DNA of 64,000 bases from CAVXWV01 sp963695415 (GTDB taxonomy: Bacteria > Chloroflexota > Anaerolineae > Anaerolineales > UBA4823): NCBI GenBank assembly GCA_963695415.1, contig CAVOGL010000007.1:62001-126000 (forward strand). Direction: 5' to 3'. Under the pieces are notes generated by a model that was not told the DNA's origin, did not search any database, and saw only the letters and a program-made list of their open reading frames with translations. This document shows, one piece after another, positions 54,386-63,872 of this stretch. Positions within the stretch are counted from its first letter, which is position 1, and every line of letters starts with the position of its first letter. Made by a program: the position numbers and the translations under genes.

Positions 54386-57300
54386 ATGCAATCACGATTA
54401 AAGTTACTTGAGCTGCAAGGATACAAAACGTTTGCCAGTAGAACGCCGTTCGAATTTTCGAATTCTATCACCGCCATTGTAGGACCAAATGGAAGTGGAA
54501 AATCAAATATTGCTGACAGTATTCGTTGGGTACTGGGTGAACAATCTTACAGCTTGCTGAGGGGCAAGAGAACCGAGGATATGATTTTTACAGGTTCTGA
54601 TTCGCGTCCGCGGTCAGGCATGGCATCTGCGACGATCACATTCGATAACTCGGATGGATGGTTGCCGATTGACTTTTCAGAGGTGGCAGTCACGCGTAGA
54701 GCATACCGAGATGGTCAGAACGAATACCTGTTGAATGGTCAGCGTGTCCGTTTAAAGGATGTATCGGAGCTTCTGGCAAATTCAGGGCTTGCAGAAAGGA
54801 CCTATACGATTATAGGACAGGGTCTTGTTGACACAGCTCTGGCAATCAAACCAGAAGAACGCCGCAGGTTGTTTGAGGAAGCTGCGGGAATTAGCCTCCA
54901 TCGTTCACGACGCGAGGAGTCTTTGCGCAGGTTAGAGACCACGCGCAGGAATTTGGAAAGAGCTCAGGATATTCTTGCAGAATTACAGCCGCGCCTGCGC
55001 AGTCTGGAAAGACAGGCTCGTCGCGCAAAGGAATATGACCAGATAAAAGCAGATTTACAGGTTTATTTGAGAGAGTGGTATGGTTTTCACTGGCACCGAG
55101 CTCAACACGAACTTCGCCAAGCACGGGAGAGTGTAAAAATCCAGGAAGCCAGGCTTGAAAAATCTCGTTCCGAACACCAGCAAGTGTCTGAACATCTCAA
55201 CCAGAACCGCACAAAGCTGCAAACATTACGCCAGCAGCTGAATGAATGGCACCGGGAATTATCCCAGCAGCACAACCTGCAGGAGCAGCTAAACCGGAAA
55301 CTGGCTGTAGCAGATGAGCGTGATCGTTCTCTCAGGCTTCAAAAAGAAAATTTGACTCGAGAAATCCAGCGTATAAATGAAGAATTGAATATTAACCTTG
55401 ACCGTCTGCAAGCCTTCAAAGGAGAAGTTTCCAAATTGGAAACAGAATTGGCGGAAGCTGTTGGGCTGCGAGCGGAGGCTGTAAATGTTATGAATTCCCA
55501 ACTTTCGCTGCGGAAACACCTCGAAGAAACGGTACGTGCAGCCAGCGATAAATATTCAGGAATCATCAACGACCAGGTTTCCACCAGAGTTCGGTTAACT
55601 GAAACTGAATCTCAAATCGTCAAAACCGGGAACTTATTACATCAATCCACACAAACGATTTCTCGATTGGAAAAGGAAATCCAGCGTAATAAAACAGAGC
55701 ATCTACTGCTCAGAGAGCGTGTGGCATCCAGTTCAAAGGAAGTGTCAGAACTCCAACAGGAACAGGAAGATCTGCGGCGGAAGCGTCTTGAAACAACTAC
55801 AGACAAGGAACACATTCTGAGTGAACTGCAGCAGTACCAGACTGATGCAGCCAGAGATGAGGCACAGCTGAAGGTGCTCAGGCAAGCGGAAGACGCACTT
55901 TCAGGTTATGCCCTGGGAACGCGGTTTCTAATGGACGCAGCACACAACCGTCGTATCCAGGGGGTCCTCGGTACATTCAACCAGTTTTTACAGGTGCCAG
56001 AACAATATGAGGTGGCTGTCACCGCTGTACTGGGAGAGTTCCTTGATGCGGTTGTAATCGAAGCCGATGTTGGTGGAGCGATGGATCAGCTTCTGAAGGA
56101 AAGAGAAAAGGGGGTACTGCTGCCACTCCAACTTGCCATAGAGGCGCCTTCCCGGGTAAAGGTCCTTGATTTGAGCGGTACTCATGGTGTTGCAGCCGAC
56201 CTTGTCAGTTGTGCCCCTGAAGTTAAAGCATACCTGGAGATTCTTTTAGGCAGTGTAATTGTCGTAGAGAATCGTAGTCAGGCTGAAGATTTGCTGCTTG
56301 GATGGAATCAACGGGTGGAGCTAAATGCAGTTGTTTCCGGATTGACGCTGGTGACCCTTCAAGGCGAGGTGATACACGCGAAGGGACCCAGGATAGTCGG
56401 CGTAAAGGGAACGGATGACCAGTCACTATTAGGTCGAACCAGGCAGATAACTGAATTGGAAGAACAACGTTCTCGAAGTAACAGCAGATTAGGTCTGTTG
56501 AAGGAACAGATCGCCAGAGTCGATCTTGAACTAGAACAGCTTGACGAGCAATATAGTCACCTTGTTGAAGAGTACAAGAAATCTGTTGCTTTGATGGATG
56601 AGTTAACGATCCTTTCAAACCAGTCACAGCAGGTGATAGACACGAACATCCAGCAATTGGAATGGCACAAAGGACAGAACAACCGCTACCAAAAAGATTT
56701 GGATGAATTAATTGCTAACAAGGAATCTCTGTCTTCCAAGGCAAATGAACTCCAGGAGGCAGTCCGAGGAGCCAAACGGATTCTTGATGAGAAGAACCGG
56801 GAGCTGAATGAATCGCTGACCAGCGACCCTAACGAACCAGTTGCACATTGGAACACTACCATTGCCGTCATCGAAAAAACGCTGGAATCTTCAAGAAGCC
56901 AGCTTGCAGAGAGGCAATCAAGTCTGGCAGGTTTGCAATCAGAAAAAACTGCCATCATTAATCGAGACATCCTCCATTCCCAGGCGATCGATCAGCTGGC
57001 AGGAGAAATAGCTGAGTGGCAGAAGCAGGAAGGAACAATCTCTGCTGCCTTAAAAGAGCTTATGGCAAAGGTGGATCCTGCAGAGAAGGAGACTGCTGAA
57101 TTTGAAAGGAAACAGATCCAGCTCGAAAAGAATGAGCAAAACGCACGCCAATCCCTGAACATCATCGAAGATCACACATCGCAGACAAGAATCGGTCTGA
57201 CCCGGCGACAGGATGCCCTTGAGTCGATGCAGAGGAGAATAGAGGAGGATTTTGGTCTGGTTGATTTCGAGTACGTGGATGATGTTTCCGGTCCGACACC

Positions 57301-58021
57301 GCTCCCATTAGATGGGATGGTGGAACAGCTGCCTGTTGTCACATCCATCTCGGACGAAGTAGAGGAAGGAATCAAGCGCACCAAAACTCAGCTACGCCGC
57401 ATTGGTCCAGTGAACCCCGAAGCGCTCAATGAATTCCAGGAGGTTTCAGAACGTTTCACCTTCTTGAATGAACAGGTGAGTGACCTTGAGAAGGCTGAAT
57501 TGGACATTCGCAAGGTGATCCAGGAGCTTGATCTATTGATGCAGAATGAATTCATCAAGACTTTCGAAGCAGTGGCGGTCGAATTCCGGGAAATTTTCCA
57601 ACGGCTTTTCAGCGGGGGCTCTGCACGGTTGGTCCTTGCTAATCCGGAGAATCTGACCGAAAGCGGGGTGGACATCGAAGCGAAGCTTCCCGGAAGAAGG
57701 ATGCAGGGTCTTTCCCTGCTCTCAGGTGGTGAGCGCAGCCTTACAGCGATTGCGTTGGTGTTTTCGCTTTTGAAAGTCTCTCCGACGCCGTTTTGCCTTT
57801 TAGATGAAGTGGATGCAATGCTGGATGAGGCTAATGTCAACAGATATTGTGAGCTTCTATTGGAACTCAGCAAGAATACCCAGTTTGTCATCGTCACACA
57901 CAATCGTTATACGGTTCAGGTGGCAGATTATATTTATGGGGTCACTCTTGGTAAGGACCTTGCCAGCCAGGTATTAAGTTTACGTGCGGATGAAATCAAC
58001 CAGGTCATTGGCGAGGAGTAA
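54386..58021 (+). CDS. smc: Chromosome segregation protein SMC
   Basis: SMC compacts and separates chromosomes. The 1211-residue protein is full length: Walker A GPNGSGKSN (about 32-40), long coiled coils (about 170-500 and 690-1040), a hinge domain (about 520-670), the signature LSGGERSLTA (about 1112) and Walker B FCLLDEVDAMLDE (about 1135-1147). ATG 54386 is the natural start. No scpA or scpB is in the window. A terminator follows the stop. Confidence 0.97.
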   Translation: MQSRLKLLELQGYKTFASRTPFEFSNSITAIVGPNGSGKSNIADSIRWVLGEQSYSLLRGKRTEDMIFTGSDSRPRSGMASATITFDNSDGWLPIDFSEVAVTRRAYRDGQNEYLLNGQRVRLKDVSELLANSGLAERTYTIIGQGLVDTALAIKPEERRRLFEEAAGISLHRSRREESLRRLETTRRNLERAQDILAELQPRLRSLERQARRAKEYDQIKADLQVYLREWYGFHWHRAQHELRQARESVKIQEARLEKSRSEHQQVSEHLNQNRTKLQTLRQQLNEWHRELSQQHNLQEQLNRKLAVADERDRSLRLQKENLTREIQRINEELNINLDRLQAFKGEVSKLETELAEAVGLRAEAVNVMNSQLSLRKHLEETVRAASDKYSGIINDQVSTRVRLTETESQIVKTGNLLHQSTQTISRLEKEIQRNKTEHLLLRERVASSSKEVSELQQEQEDLRRKRLETTTDKEHILSELQQYQTDAARDEAQLKVLRQAEDALSGYALGTRFLMDAAHNRRIQGVLGTFNQFLQVPEQYEVAVTAVLGEFLDAVVIEADVGGAMDQLLKEREKGVLLPLQLAIEAPSRVKVLDLSGTHGVAADLVSCAPEVKAYLEILLGSVIVVENRSQAEDLLLGWNQRVELNAVVSGLTLVTLQGEVIHAKGPRIVGVKGTDDQSLLGRTRQITELEEQRSRSNSRLGLLKEQIARVDLELEQLDEQYSHLVEEYKKSVALMDELTILSNQSQQVIDTNIQQLEWHKGQNNRYQKDLDELIANKESLSSKANELQEAVRGAKRILDEKNRELNESLTSDPNEPVAHWNTTIAVIEKTLESSRSQLAERQSSLAGLQSEKTAIINRDILHSQAIDQLAGEIAEWQKQEGTISAALKELMAKVDPAEKETAEFERKQIQLEKNEQNARQSLNIIEDHTSQTRIGLTRRQDALESMQRRIEEDFGLVDFEYVDDVSGPTPLPLDGMVEQLPVVTSISDEVEEGIKRTKTQLRRIGPVNPEALNEFQEVSERFTFLNEQVSDLEKAELDIRKVIQELDLLMQNEFIKTFEAVAVEFREIFQRLFSGGSARLVLANPENLTESGVDIEAKLPGRRMQGLSLLSGGERSLTAIALVFSLLKVSPTPFCLLDEVDAMLDEANVNRYCELLLELSKNTQFVIVTHNRYTVQVADYIYGVTLGKDLASQVLSLRADEINQVIGEE

Positions 58022-58040
58022 GCAGACCTGATAAAAATAA

Positions 58041-58077
58041 AACCCCAAGGATGTTCAAAATCCTCGGGGTTTGCTTT
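58041..58077 (+). terminator. Rho-independent terminator of smc
   Basis: Arms 58041-58052 and 58060-58071 pair over 12 positions with one mismatch, GC core CCCC/GGGG, loop of 7, followed by a T-rich tract (TTTGCTTTTT). It ends the rnc-smc unit; the convergent PpiC gene ends at 58120. Confidence 0.85.
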
Positions 58078-58119
58078 TTGTGAAAGTTGAGTTTACTACT
58101 CTTTATGGATATTAAATCA

Positions 58120-59574
58120 TTACGGTCCGAATGTCTGTAAATATTGTTGAATGAACTGCTGGAGTTCAACTGGGAAACCGGGTTCATCAGGGGCGATGTC
58201 ATTCAGGAATTCAGCAATTTCAACTTCCGCTTCAGCTACTAAAGTATCCAACCAGTCGTTGAAGGCATTATCCTGAAGGGATTCGTATTCAAATCCTGAC
58301 ACGATCTTGTCTTCATGACCAATTTTCCAAATTAAATGCTGACCAAAGGTAGTTTCGACCGGTTCGCTGATCTCCCCAATTTCAATGGAAAAGGCGGTAT
58401 TTTCGAATGGCTCGACCATTTGACCCCGACCAAACCACCCCAGGTCTCCACAATTCTGGTTGTTGGAAGTATCAGTAGAATACTGCATAGCCAGGTTGCA
58501 CCAATGCTCGCCGGCGTCCAATTTCTCCAGGACCTCATCCGCCGTCTCCACGTCTGCCACCAGGATGTGCCTGGCCCATACTTCTTCACGCGTGTTGGGG
58601 ACCGGGTTTTCCTCCAGGTAACTAACACGTAATTTTTCAGTTAGCAGCTGCATCCTGATCACATAGATGAGAAGATTTTCAGAGACACCGTATTCCTTGT
58701 ATTTCCCGACCACACCATCATACTGCTCCTGGTAACCGGCTTCAGTGTAAGCCGTTGGCGATGGGGTTGGCGGCAATGTCAATGTAGGCTCCAATGTTAT
58801 TGTTGGTTCCAACTCTTCGGACGCTTCTGGCATTGCTGTCGGTTCCAAGGTCTCAGTAGGCGAAGGCTCCGGCGTTTGTGTGGAACCTGTTTCGTCTGTG
58901 TTTTCTTCAGTTTCATCGGAAGTGGCTTCCTCTGTCTCCAGCGTCTCAGATGAGGATTCGGGATCAGAAGAGGTAAGAGTTGGCGTTGGGAACGGAGCCA
59001 CAGCCGTCAATTGCAAAGGTGTGAAAGTGGATGTTGGCACGGGTACAGCGGTGGCTGTTGGCACTGGGGTCCCGTCCGGGTAATATCCGAGCAAGTTTTG
59101 GAATTCGAGACGCACTTCCTCTTCACTCACAGTGATGTCTCTCTCTGCCGCTTCGCGTTCGATAACACGATTGCGTATTAGCTGGTCAATAGCGTCTTGC
59201 GTTGAAATGTTTTGTTCCAACTGTACCTGTATCTGCTGGAGCTGCTGGACGAACGATGACATCGACTCAGGATTGTCTTCGAATAGTTGCATAAATTGGT
59301 ATGTCTGTATTGCATTGTCGACCAGTGTCGATCGGATAAACCGGGCGAAATTTTGGAATTCTTTTACGGAGATTTTGTCACCGTCAACCGAGGCTGCTGT
59401 GCGGTTAGGTTCAATCCAGCGGCTGTTGATGATTCCGCCCAGGATCAACCCAACTACCAATACAACCACGATGATGGTGCCGATAACAATCCAACGAGTT
59501 TGCTGTCTCTCGCGTGCCAGGCGTGCCTGGTGCTTTTTTGTAGGTGCTGCTTTCTTTTGTGGGTTTTTTGCCAT
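58120..59574 (-). CDS. Membrane-anchored PpiC/SurA-type peptidyl-prolyl isomerase
   Basis: The protein starts MAKNPQKK (ATG 59574 with AAAGG upstream). A Lys-rich cytoplasmic tip and a helix (about 30-52) anchor it. An N-terminal SurA-like helical domain follows, with a long Thr/Ser/Glu/Pro-rich insertion (about 165-275, PTATAVPVPTST-like), and the parvulin domain (RHILVADVETADEVLEKL ... GDLGWFGRGQMV ... HLIWKIGH). It should fold exported proteins outside the membrane. The low-complexity insertion is long for the family. Confidence 0.88.
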   Translation of the reverse strand: MAKNPQKKAAPTKKHQARLARERQQTRWIVIGTIIVVVLVVGLILGGIINSRWIEPNRTAASVDGDKISVKEFQNFARFIRSTLVDNAIQTYQFMQLFEDNPESMSSFVQQLQQIQVQLEQNISTQDAIDQLIRNRVIEREAAERDITVSEEEVRLEFQNLLGYYPDGTPVPTATAVPVPTSTFTPLQLTAVAPFPTPTLTSSDPESSSETLETEEATSDETEENTDETGSTQTPEPSPTETLEPTAMPEASEELEPTITLEPTLTLPPTPSPTAYTEAGYQEQYDGVVGKYKEYGVSENLLIYVIRMQLLTEKLRVSYLEENPVPNTREEVWARHILVADVETADEVLEKLDAGEHWCNLAMQYSTDTSNNQNCGDLGWFGRGQMVEPFENTAFSIEIGEISEPVETTFGQHLIWKIGHEDKIVSGFEYESLQDNAFNDWLDTLVAEAEVEIAEFLNDIAPDEPGFPVELQQFIQQYLQTFGP

Positions 59575-59596
59575 CTTCCAACCTTTACACAAGAAT

Positions 59597-59659
59597 GGGC
59601 ATAGGCGTTCTCATGCCGGTCATTTTTTGAAAATGCCGAACACGAGTATTCCTATGCCC
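59597..59659. repeat. Long imperfect stem-loop downstream of rpsR
   Basis: Arms GGGCATAGG (59597-59605) and CCTATGCCC (59651-59659) are perfect 9-mers. Inside, CATTTT and AAAATG form a second short stem. The whole 63-base element lies between the rpsR stop and the PpiC start on the minus strand. No clean T run follows either arm, so a classical terminator is doubtful. It could be a processing element. Confidence 0.5.
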
Positions 59660-59682
59660 TGTTTTATTAATTAAGAATTACG

Positions 59683-59955
59683 TTACCTGAGAACTTCGCC
59701 GGTGAAGGGGAGCAGGGCGATATGCCTGGCTCGTTTAACCGCAGTCGCGATAGATCTCTGGTGCTTGGCACATGCGCCGGTTTGCCTTCGGGGTCTGATT
59801 TTGCCATCGTCGGTCACGTATCGACGTAAAATGTCCACATTTTTGTAATCGATAACTGCCTGCTTATCAGTACAAAATTGACATTCTCTGGGACGTGCAA
59901 AAAACCTGCGTGGACCACTGCCCTCGAAATCTGATTGATCTTCCTGATTGCTCAA
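59683..59955 (-). CDS. rpsR: 30S ribosomal protein S18
   Basis: The 90-residue protein has the S18 core: CQFCTDKQ-type Cys pair, YKNVDILRRYVTDDGKIRPRRQTG and the C-terminal AVKRARHIALLPF. It is the third gene of rpsF-ssb-rpsR. Confidence 0.96.
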   Translation of the reverse strand: MSNQEDQSDFEGSGPRRFFARPRECQFCTDKQAVIDYKNVDILRRYVTDDGKIRPRRQTGACAKHQRSIATAVKRARHIALLPFTGEVLR

Positions 59956-59982
59956 TTTCTAACTCCTATTATTTAAGAAATC

Positions 59983-60378
59983 CTAAAAAGGGAATTCTTC
60001 TTTGGGGTAATTATCTTCAATTCCTGTTGCCGGAGACGATTCTCGCCTGTCATCCAGCATAATCATTTCATTGGCAACGATTTCGACAGAAGTCCGCTTG
60101 TTTCCTTCGGCATCATCCCAGTGTCTGGTTTGCAAACGACCTTCAATATACACCAGGCGGTCCTTGGACAGGTATTGCTTGCAGATTTCTGCAAGGTTTC
60201 CCCAGGCGACCACATTGAACCATTCAGTCTCGGATTTCCTTTCACCTTCGGATGTGTTCCAAGTTCTGGTACTTCCTACGCTGAACGTGGACACAGGCTT
60301 TCCGGATGGGGTATAACGCATCTCGGGTTCTCGACCTAAACGTCCAATGATAAGGACTTTATTCAAACCTCGGCTCAT
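59983..60378 (-). CDS. ssb: Single-stranded DNA-binding protein
   Basis: The OB-fold is recognisable from LNKVLIIGRLGREPEMRYT to GRLQTRHWDD, with the short acidic tail ending EEFPF that recruits repair and replication partners. The 131 residues are shorter than usual because the Gln/Gly-rich linker is nearly absent. Second gene in the S6-SSB-S18 operon. Confidence 0.96.
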   Translation of the reverse strand: MSRGLNKVLIIGRLGREPEMRYTPSGKPVSTFSVGSTRTWNTSEGERKSETEWFNVVAWGNLAEICKQYLSKDRLVYIEGRLQTRHWDDAEGNKRTSVEIVANEMIMLDDRRESSPATGIEDNYPKEEFPF

Positions 60379-60415
60379 AACAAACTCCTGCCTTAATCCT
60401 GCTCTCGCGGATGAG

Positions 60416-60703
60416 TTACTGCTCTTTCGCGATGATCAAGAACCTGATTACAGGTTCTAAGAAGCGGAAATTCCGCTCTAATGTCGTGCAGAATTCTGGT
60501 GGGAATGTTGCATGCAAAAGCACATACTGACCTTCGTTTAACTTACGAATTGGGTATGCGAGACGCTTCTTTCCCCAAAGGTCTGTCTTTTCGACTTCAC
60601 CACCAGCTTCTTTAATCCAACCATCAACCCGATCAACGACTTCAGCAAAAGCTTCATCTTCAAGATCTGGCTGGACTATGTAAACCAGCTCGTATTCGCG
60701 CAT
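60416..60703 (-). CDS. rpsF: 30S ribosomal protein S6
   Basis: The 95-residue protein starts MREYELVYIVQP and contains LWGKKRLAYPIRKLNEGQYVLL, the S6 signature. AAAGGAGGT directly precedes the ATG. It heads the rpsF-ssb-rpsR operon. Confidence 0.96.
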   Translation of the reverse strand: MREYELVYIVQPDLEDEAFAEVVDRVDGWIKEAGGEVEKTDLWGKKRLAYPIRKLNEGQYVLLHATFPPEFCTTLERNFRFLEPVIRFLIIAKEQ

Positions 60704-60796
60704 TGTTCTACCTCCTTTCCATGGGATTGCCCGCGTTGTAAAACACCCGGGGCGGAAAGCCGAATTAGTTTAGCACATGGACTCGGATTTGGAAAG

Positions 60797-60827
60797 GGTA
60801 TAATTTGGGTGACGGTATAATTTGGGT
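60797..60827 (+). repeat. Duplicated -10 region upstream of the AMMECR1 gene
   Basis: GGTATAATTTGGGT occurs at 60797-60810 and again at 60814-60827, a 17-base period. Each copy includes TATAAT. This may be a tandem promoter. The start at 60883 is about 60 bases downstream and has its own AAAAGGAAG site. Confidence 0.55.
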
Positions 60828-60882
60828 CAATCTTAAGAATAAACCTTTGGTTGTGAAGCTTAATGGGAAAAGGAAGTCTGGA

Positions 60883-61452
60883 ATGGTCTCAAGTTTATCG
60901 GTTGATGAGAGAGCGACTTTGCTTCGGGTTGCCCGACAAGCAATTACCAGCGCGGTTGTCGCTAATAAGATATTACCGATTGAATTAAAAGAATATTCCC
61001 AACATCTACTCGAAATCAGCTCAAGTTTTGTCACTTTGACGATTAAAGGGGCTTTACGAGGTTGTGTTGGCGCGATCGAAGCTCAATCCCCTCTGGTTGT
61101 AGATGTAAGAGATCATGCTATATCTGCTGCCTTGCACGATTACCGCTTTCCACCGCTCAGGGTTGATGAAATTCCTGAGGTTTCCATTGAAATATCGCGG
61201 TTAACCCCTCCTGAACCTCTCTTTTACGAACATGCTGCCGATCTCCCCAAGAGGATCCGGTCAGGAGTTGATGGAATTGTTCTGAGAAGAGGGCGAGACC
61301 GGGCGACTTTCCTTCCCCAGGTGTGGGATAAAATACCTGAACCGGAGGATTTCATTTCTCAATTATGTTTAAAAATGGGTTTACCGGCAAACACCTGGCG
61401 TGATGAAATCTTCGTTGTAAGCACTTACCAGGTTGAGGAATTCCATGAGTGA
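60883..61452 (+). CDS. AMMECR1-domain protein
   Basis: The 189-residue protein matches AMMECR1: LSVDERATLLRVARQAI at the start, the conserved GALRGCVGAIEAQSPL (about 72-87) and VDGIVLRRGRDRATFLPQVW further on. In other bacteria it is often linked to a MEMO-type and radical-SAM gene; neither is nearby. I chose ATG 60883 for its ribosome site; a TTG at 60805 lies inside the promoter repeat. Confidence 0.88.
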   Translation: MVSSLSVDERATLLRVARQAITSAVVANKILPIELKEYSQHLLEISSSFVTLTIKGALRGCVGAIEAQSPLVVDVRDHAISAALHDYRFPPLRVDEIPEVSIEISRLTPPEPLFYEHAADLPKRIRSGVDGIVLRRGRDRATFLPQVWDKIPEPEDFISQLCLKMGLPANTWRDEIFVVSTYQVEEFHE

Positions 61453-61466
61453 TCCAGGGAAGTGGC

Positions 61467-63872
61467 TCATATCTTCACCACCTGCACTTTGTCCTCATCA
61501 AGCGTGATCATACAGGGTGATGTATTTTCGACATCAATACTTTTCCCGTTCGCAAAAACCACAGTCGTCATATTATTCTGGCGATGAATGCTGGTTCCCT
61601 TGTACCGGACCGTTACCGACCAGGGGAAAGGATTTTGTCCTTCGATATAGACTTTCTTGGAATTAATCGCCTTGACACCTAAGATTCTCAAGAACAGTCC
61701 AACTGGCATGATACCGTTTAGGTGGTTACGTTCACCAGTACCTGATCCAGTGATCCCATCATAATTTCTTCGGAAGCAGTTTTGTGATTTTAAAGAATCG
61801 ATTATGCAGCGGCTCAGTAAGGTGAAAATCCTTGCTGCTTCCCGGCGATAACCATACGTTAACATCCCTTCGAGAATTGGCAAATGCCAGATTGGGAAAA
61901 TTGTTCTTGTGGTTTCGCCTCCAGAAACCCTATCCTGGCGTGAGAAAATGCTCAAACCGTTCTCTGTCAGAAATTCATCCGGATTGAGAAGCGACGTTTC
62001 GATCATTTTCGAAGCTTTTTCAATATCCGGTATGCCAGCCCACAGAGGTAGAAAATGCGCCAGGCTGTTTTGTTGGTAAGTAGCGGTCATCACACGCAAG
62101 CGGTCCTGCGGCAGGATGTTTTCGAACCGGATCCACTCGATCTGGTTGTATGTTTCCTCAGAAGTTACAAAACCTCTGTCGAAGAACCAGTTGAATTTAT
62201 CTGCACTGATTCTATGTGTGCAAAATTTTCCCCCTGCATCTTTTCCGTGTATCGTAATTTCTGGCTGGCGAGAGCCGTTTGCCTCGGTATGAAGATAGAA
62301 AATCAGGCGTTGTTTTTGCGCATAGCTTTGTCTAACCGGTAATTTCCCCGGACCCGTTATCTGTCCCAAAAGCACATGTTGTGGGCTTGAGTGGGTTTCC
62401 CTGTCCCGGTCCATATAGCGCAGGTATTCAGGATTCCAACAGTGATCTAAAAACACCTCAAGGCGTTTTGTCCAATCATCGAGCTGGGGCATGTTCTCTT
62501 CACGTTGAATGAAATTAGCTATTTTACGAAGTGACTTGCATTCCATTAACAACAGAGAGCCTAATGAAGGGCTTTCAACTAAACGGATATCCATCCCAAG
62601 CGATCCCTCTTTCCAGTTTGAGTAAAATGGATTGTCCTCAATCCCTGTTTGCTGCACGTGAGACCATTCGGGTATCCCATCTTCGTCTCGGTCATTCATG
62701 GGTGTAAACCAATGGTTGAGTAGCAAGTAAAGACCGTCATATATTTCCGTTAGGAATTCAATGTCTGGATCGAACTCGCTGATCTTTAGAGCCGTGGTCG
62801 CGAGGATGGGGGTTGCCAGAATATTGGAGCGGTTAGTTGAGAGTCCGGGTTGGTTCGAGACAAATCCGTCATCTCGTTGCCTGAACAAGAAATTCTTCAG
62901 TAATTCCTTGCATGTTTCCAACGAGTGTGGCAGGAGGATATCTGTTAGGAAGTAGTTCTCAAAAGGAGTCTGGCCTCTCCAGGCTAAGTCGTAATCACTA
63001 CCATCCCCAATAATTGAAAAACCCTGGTCCGGATTGCGTGAATATACAAAGGATTTATGGGGCAGGTATTCTGTGGGTCCGACCAGAAGGTTGTTGGCGA
63101 GACGGGCTGAGGCAGCCAACCCAGCATCCCAATCCGGATTCCCAGTGAAGATCTCCAATTTACCAGAGTGGAAAACATCCAACCTGGCGATGGCAGCATC
63201 CCAATTCTGCCCCACCACTACCCTGGCTAATTCAAAAGCCGATAATTGATCTTGAGAACCCGGTATCGCCCAGGCATGATGGACTGATTTCCCGGGCAGG
63301 AGCTTGACTGACATCGATAGAGCTGGATATGTGCCTGCGCCAATTGTTGCTCCTCCAACCACGAAGAGAATGGGTACTAGATTGGCTGTCTTTCCTGCAA
63401 GAATGGTGGCTCCCTCGATCGCGTGAGGCGCCATCCTTTCGCCATCGGATGTTGACAATTGTGTCACCAGGTCCAACTCAATATTGCGCACAGTATTACC
63501 ATTGTTTTCCAGGGTGATGCTGCCGTAGCAGCAATTCGATTCGGGAACCCAAACATCGAAAACAACGTTAATATCCAGGAAAGGAGCGAATTCCAGGCTG
63601 ATGTAATTCGTCTGGATATGACGGATTATGGGAAGTGTGTTGAATTCTTGTGGATCAGAGACGGTTGAGTATGCCTCAGTGAATCGAGGGAACAGGCGGA
63701 AGTTTCGTGCCCTTAATCCAAAAGTGGTGGCAAGACCCAGCGCTGGAGGATCTCCCGACCTCAACTGGATGGACCAGATGTGATCGTCCACATAAGACGT
63801 TTTCACGAGGCTAGCATCTGCAGCAAGCACCAGGTATAAAGGATCACCATGAATAAGGCTCCACTCACGCAT
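61467..63872 (-). CDS. Glycosidase-like protein with (alpha/alpha)6-barrel domain
   Basis: The 801-residue protein has an N-terminal beta-sandwich (about 1-230) and a helical barrel (about 250-650) with GDGSDYDLAWRGQTPFENYF, NDRDEDGIPEWSHVQQTG (like the GH63/GH37-type acidic sites) and GSGTGERNHLNGIMPVGLF, then a C-terminal sandwich. GH63-like or a related six-hairpin glycosidase is the best guess. No signal peptide. AGGAG is 11 bases before ATG 63872; a TTG at 63881 is too close to it. Confidence 0.7.
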   Translation of the reverse strand: MREWSLIHGDPLYLVLAADASLVKTSYVDDHIWSIQLRSGDPPALGLATTFGLRARNFRLFPRFTEAYSTVSDPQEFNTLPIIRHIQTNYISLEFAPFLDINVVFDVWVPESNCCYGSITLENNGNTVRNIELDLVTQLSTSDGERMAPHAIEGATILAGKTANLVPILFVVGGATIGAGTYPALSMSVKLLPGKSVHHAWAIPGSQDQLSAFELARVVVGQNWDAAIARLDVFHSGKLEIFTGNPDWDAGLAASARLANNLLVGPTEYLPHKSFVYSRNPDQGFSIIGDGSDYDLAWRGQTPFENYFLTDILLPHSLETCKELLKNFLFRQRDDGFVSNQPGLSTNRSNILATPILATTALKISEFDPDIEFLTEIYDGLYLLLNHWFTPMNDRDEDGIPEWSHVQQTGIEDNPFYSNWKEGSLGMDIRLVESPSLGSLLLMECKSLRKIANFIQREENMPQLDDWTKRLEVFLDHCWNPEYLRYMDRDRETHSSPQHVLLGQITGPGKLPVRQSYAQKQRLIFYLHTEANGSRQPEITIHGKDAGGKFCTHRISADKFNWFFDRGFVTSEETYNQIEWIRFENILPQDRLRVMTATYQQNSLAHFLPLWAGIPDIEKASKMIETSLLNPDEFLTENGLSIFSRQDRVSGGETTRTIFPIWHLPILEGMLTYGYRREAARIFTLLSRCIIDSLKSQNCFRRNYDGITGSGTGERNHLNGIMPVGLFLRILGVKAINSKKVYIEGQNPFPWSVTVRYKGTSIHRQNNMTTVVFANGKSIDVENTSPCMITLDEDKVQVVKI

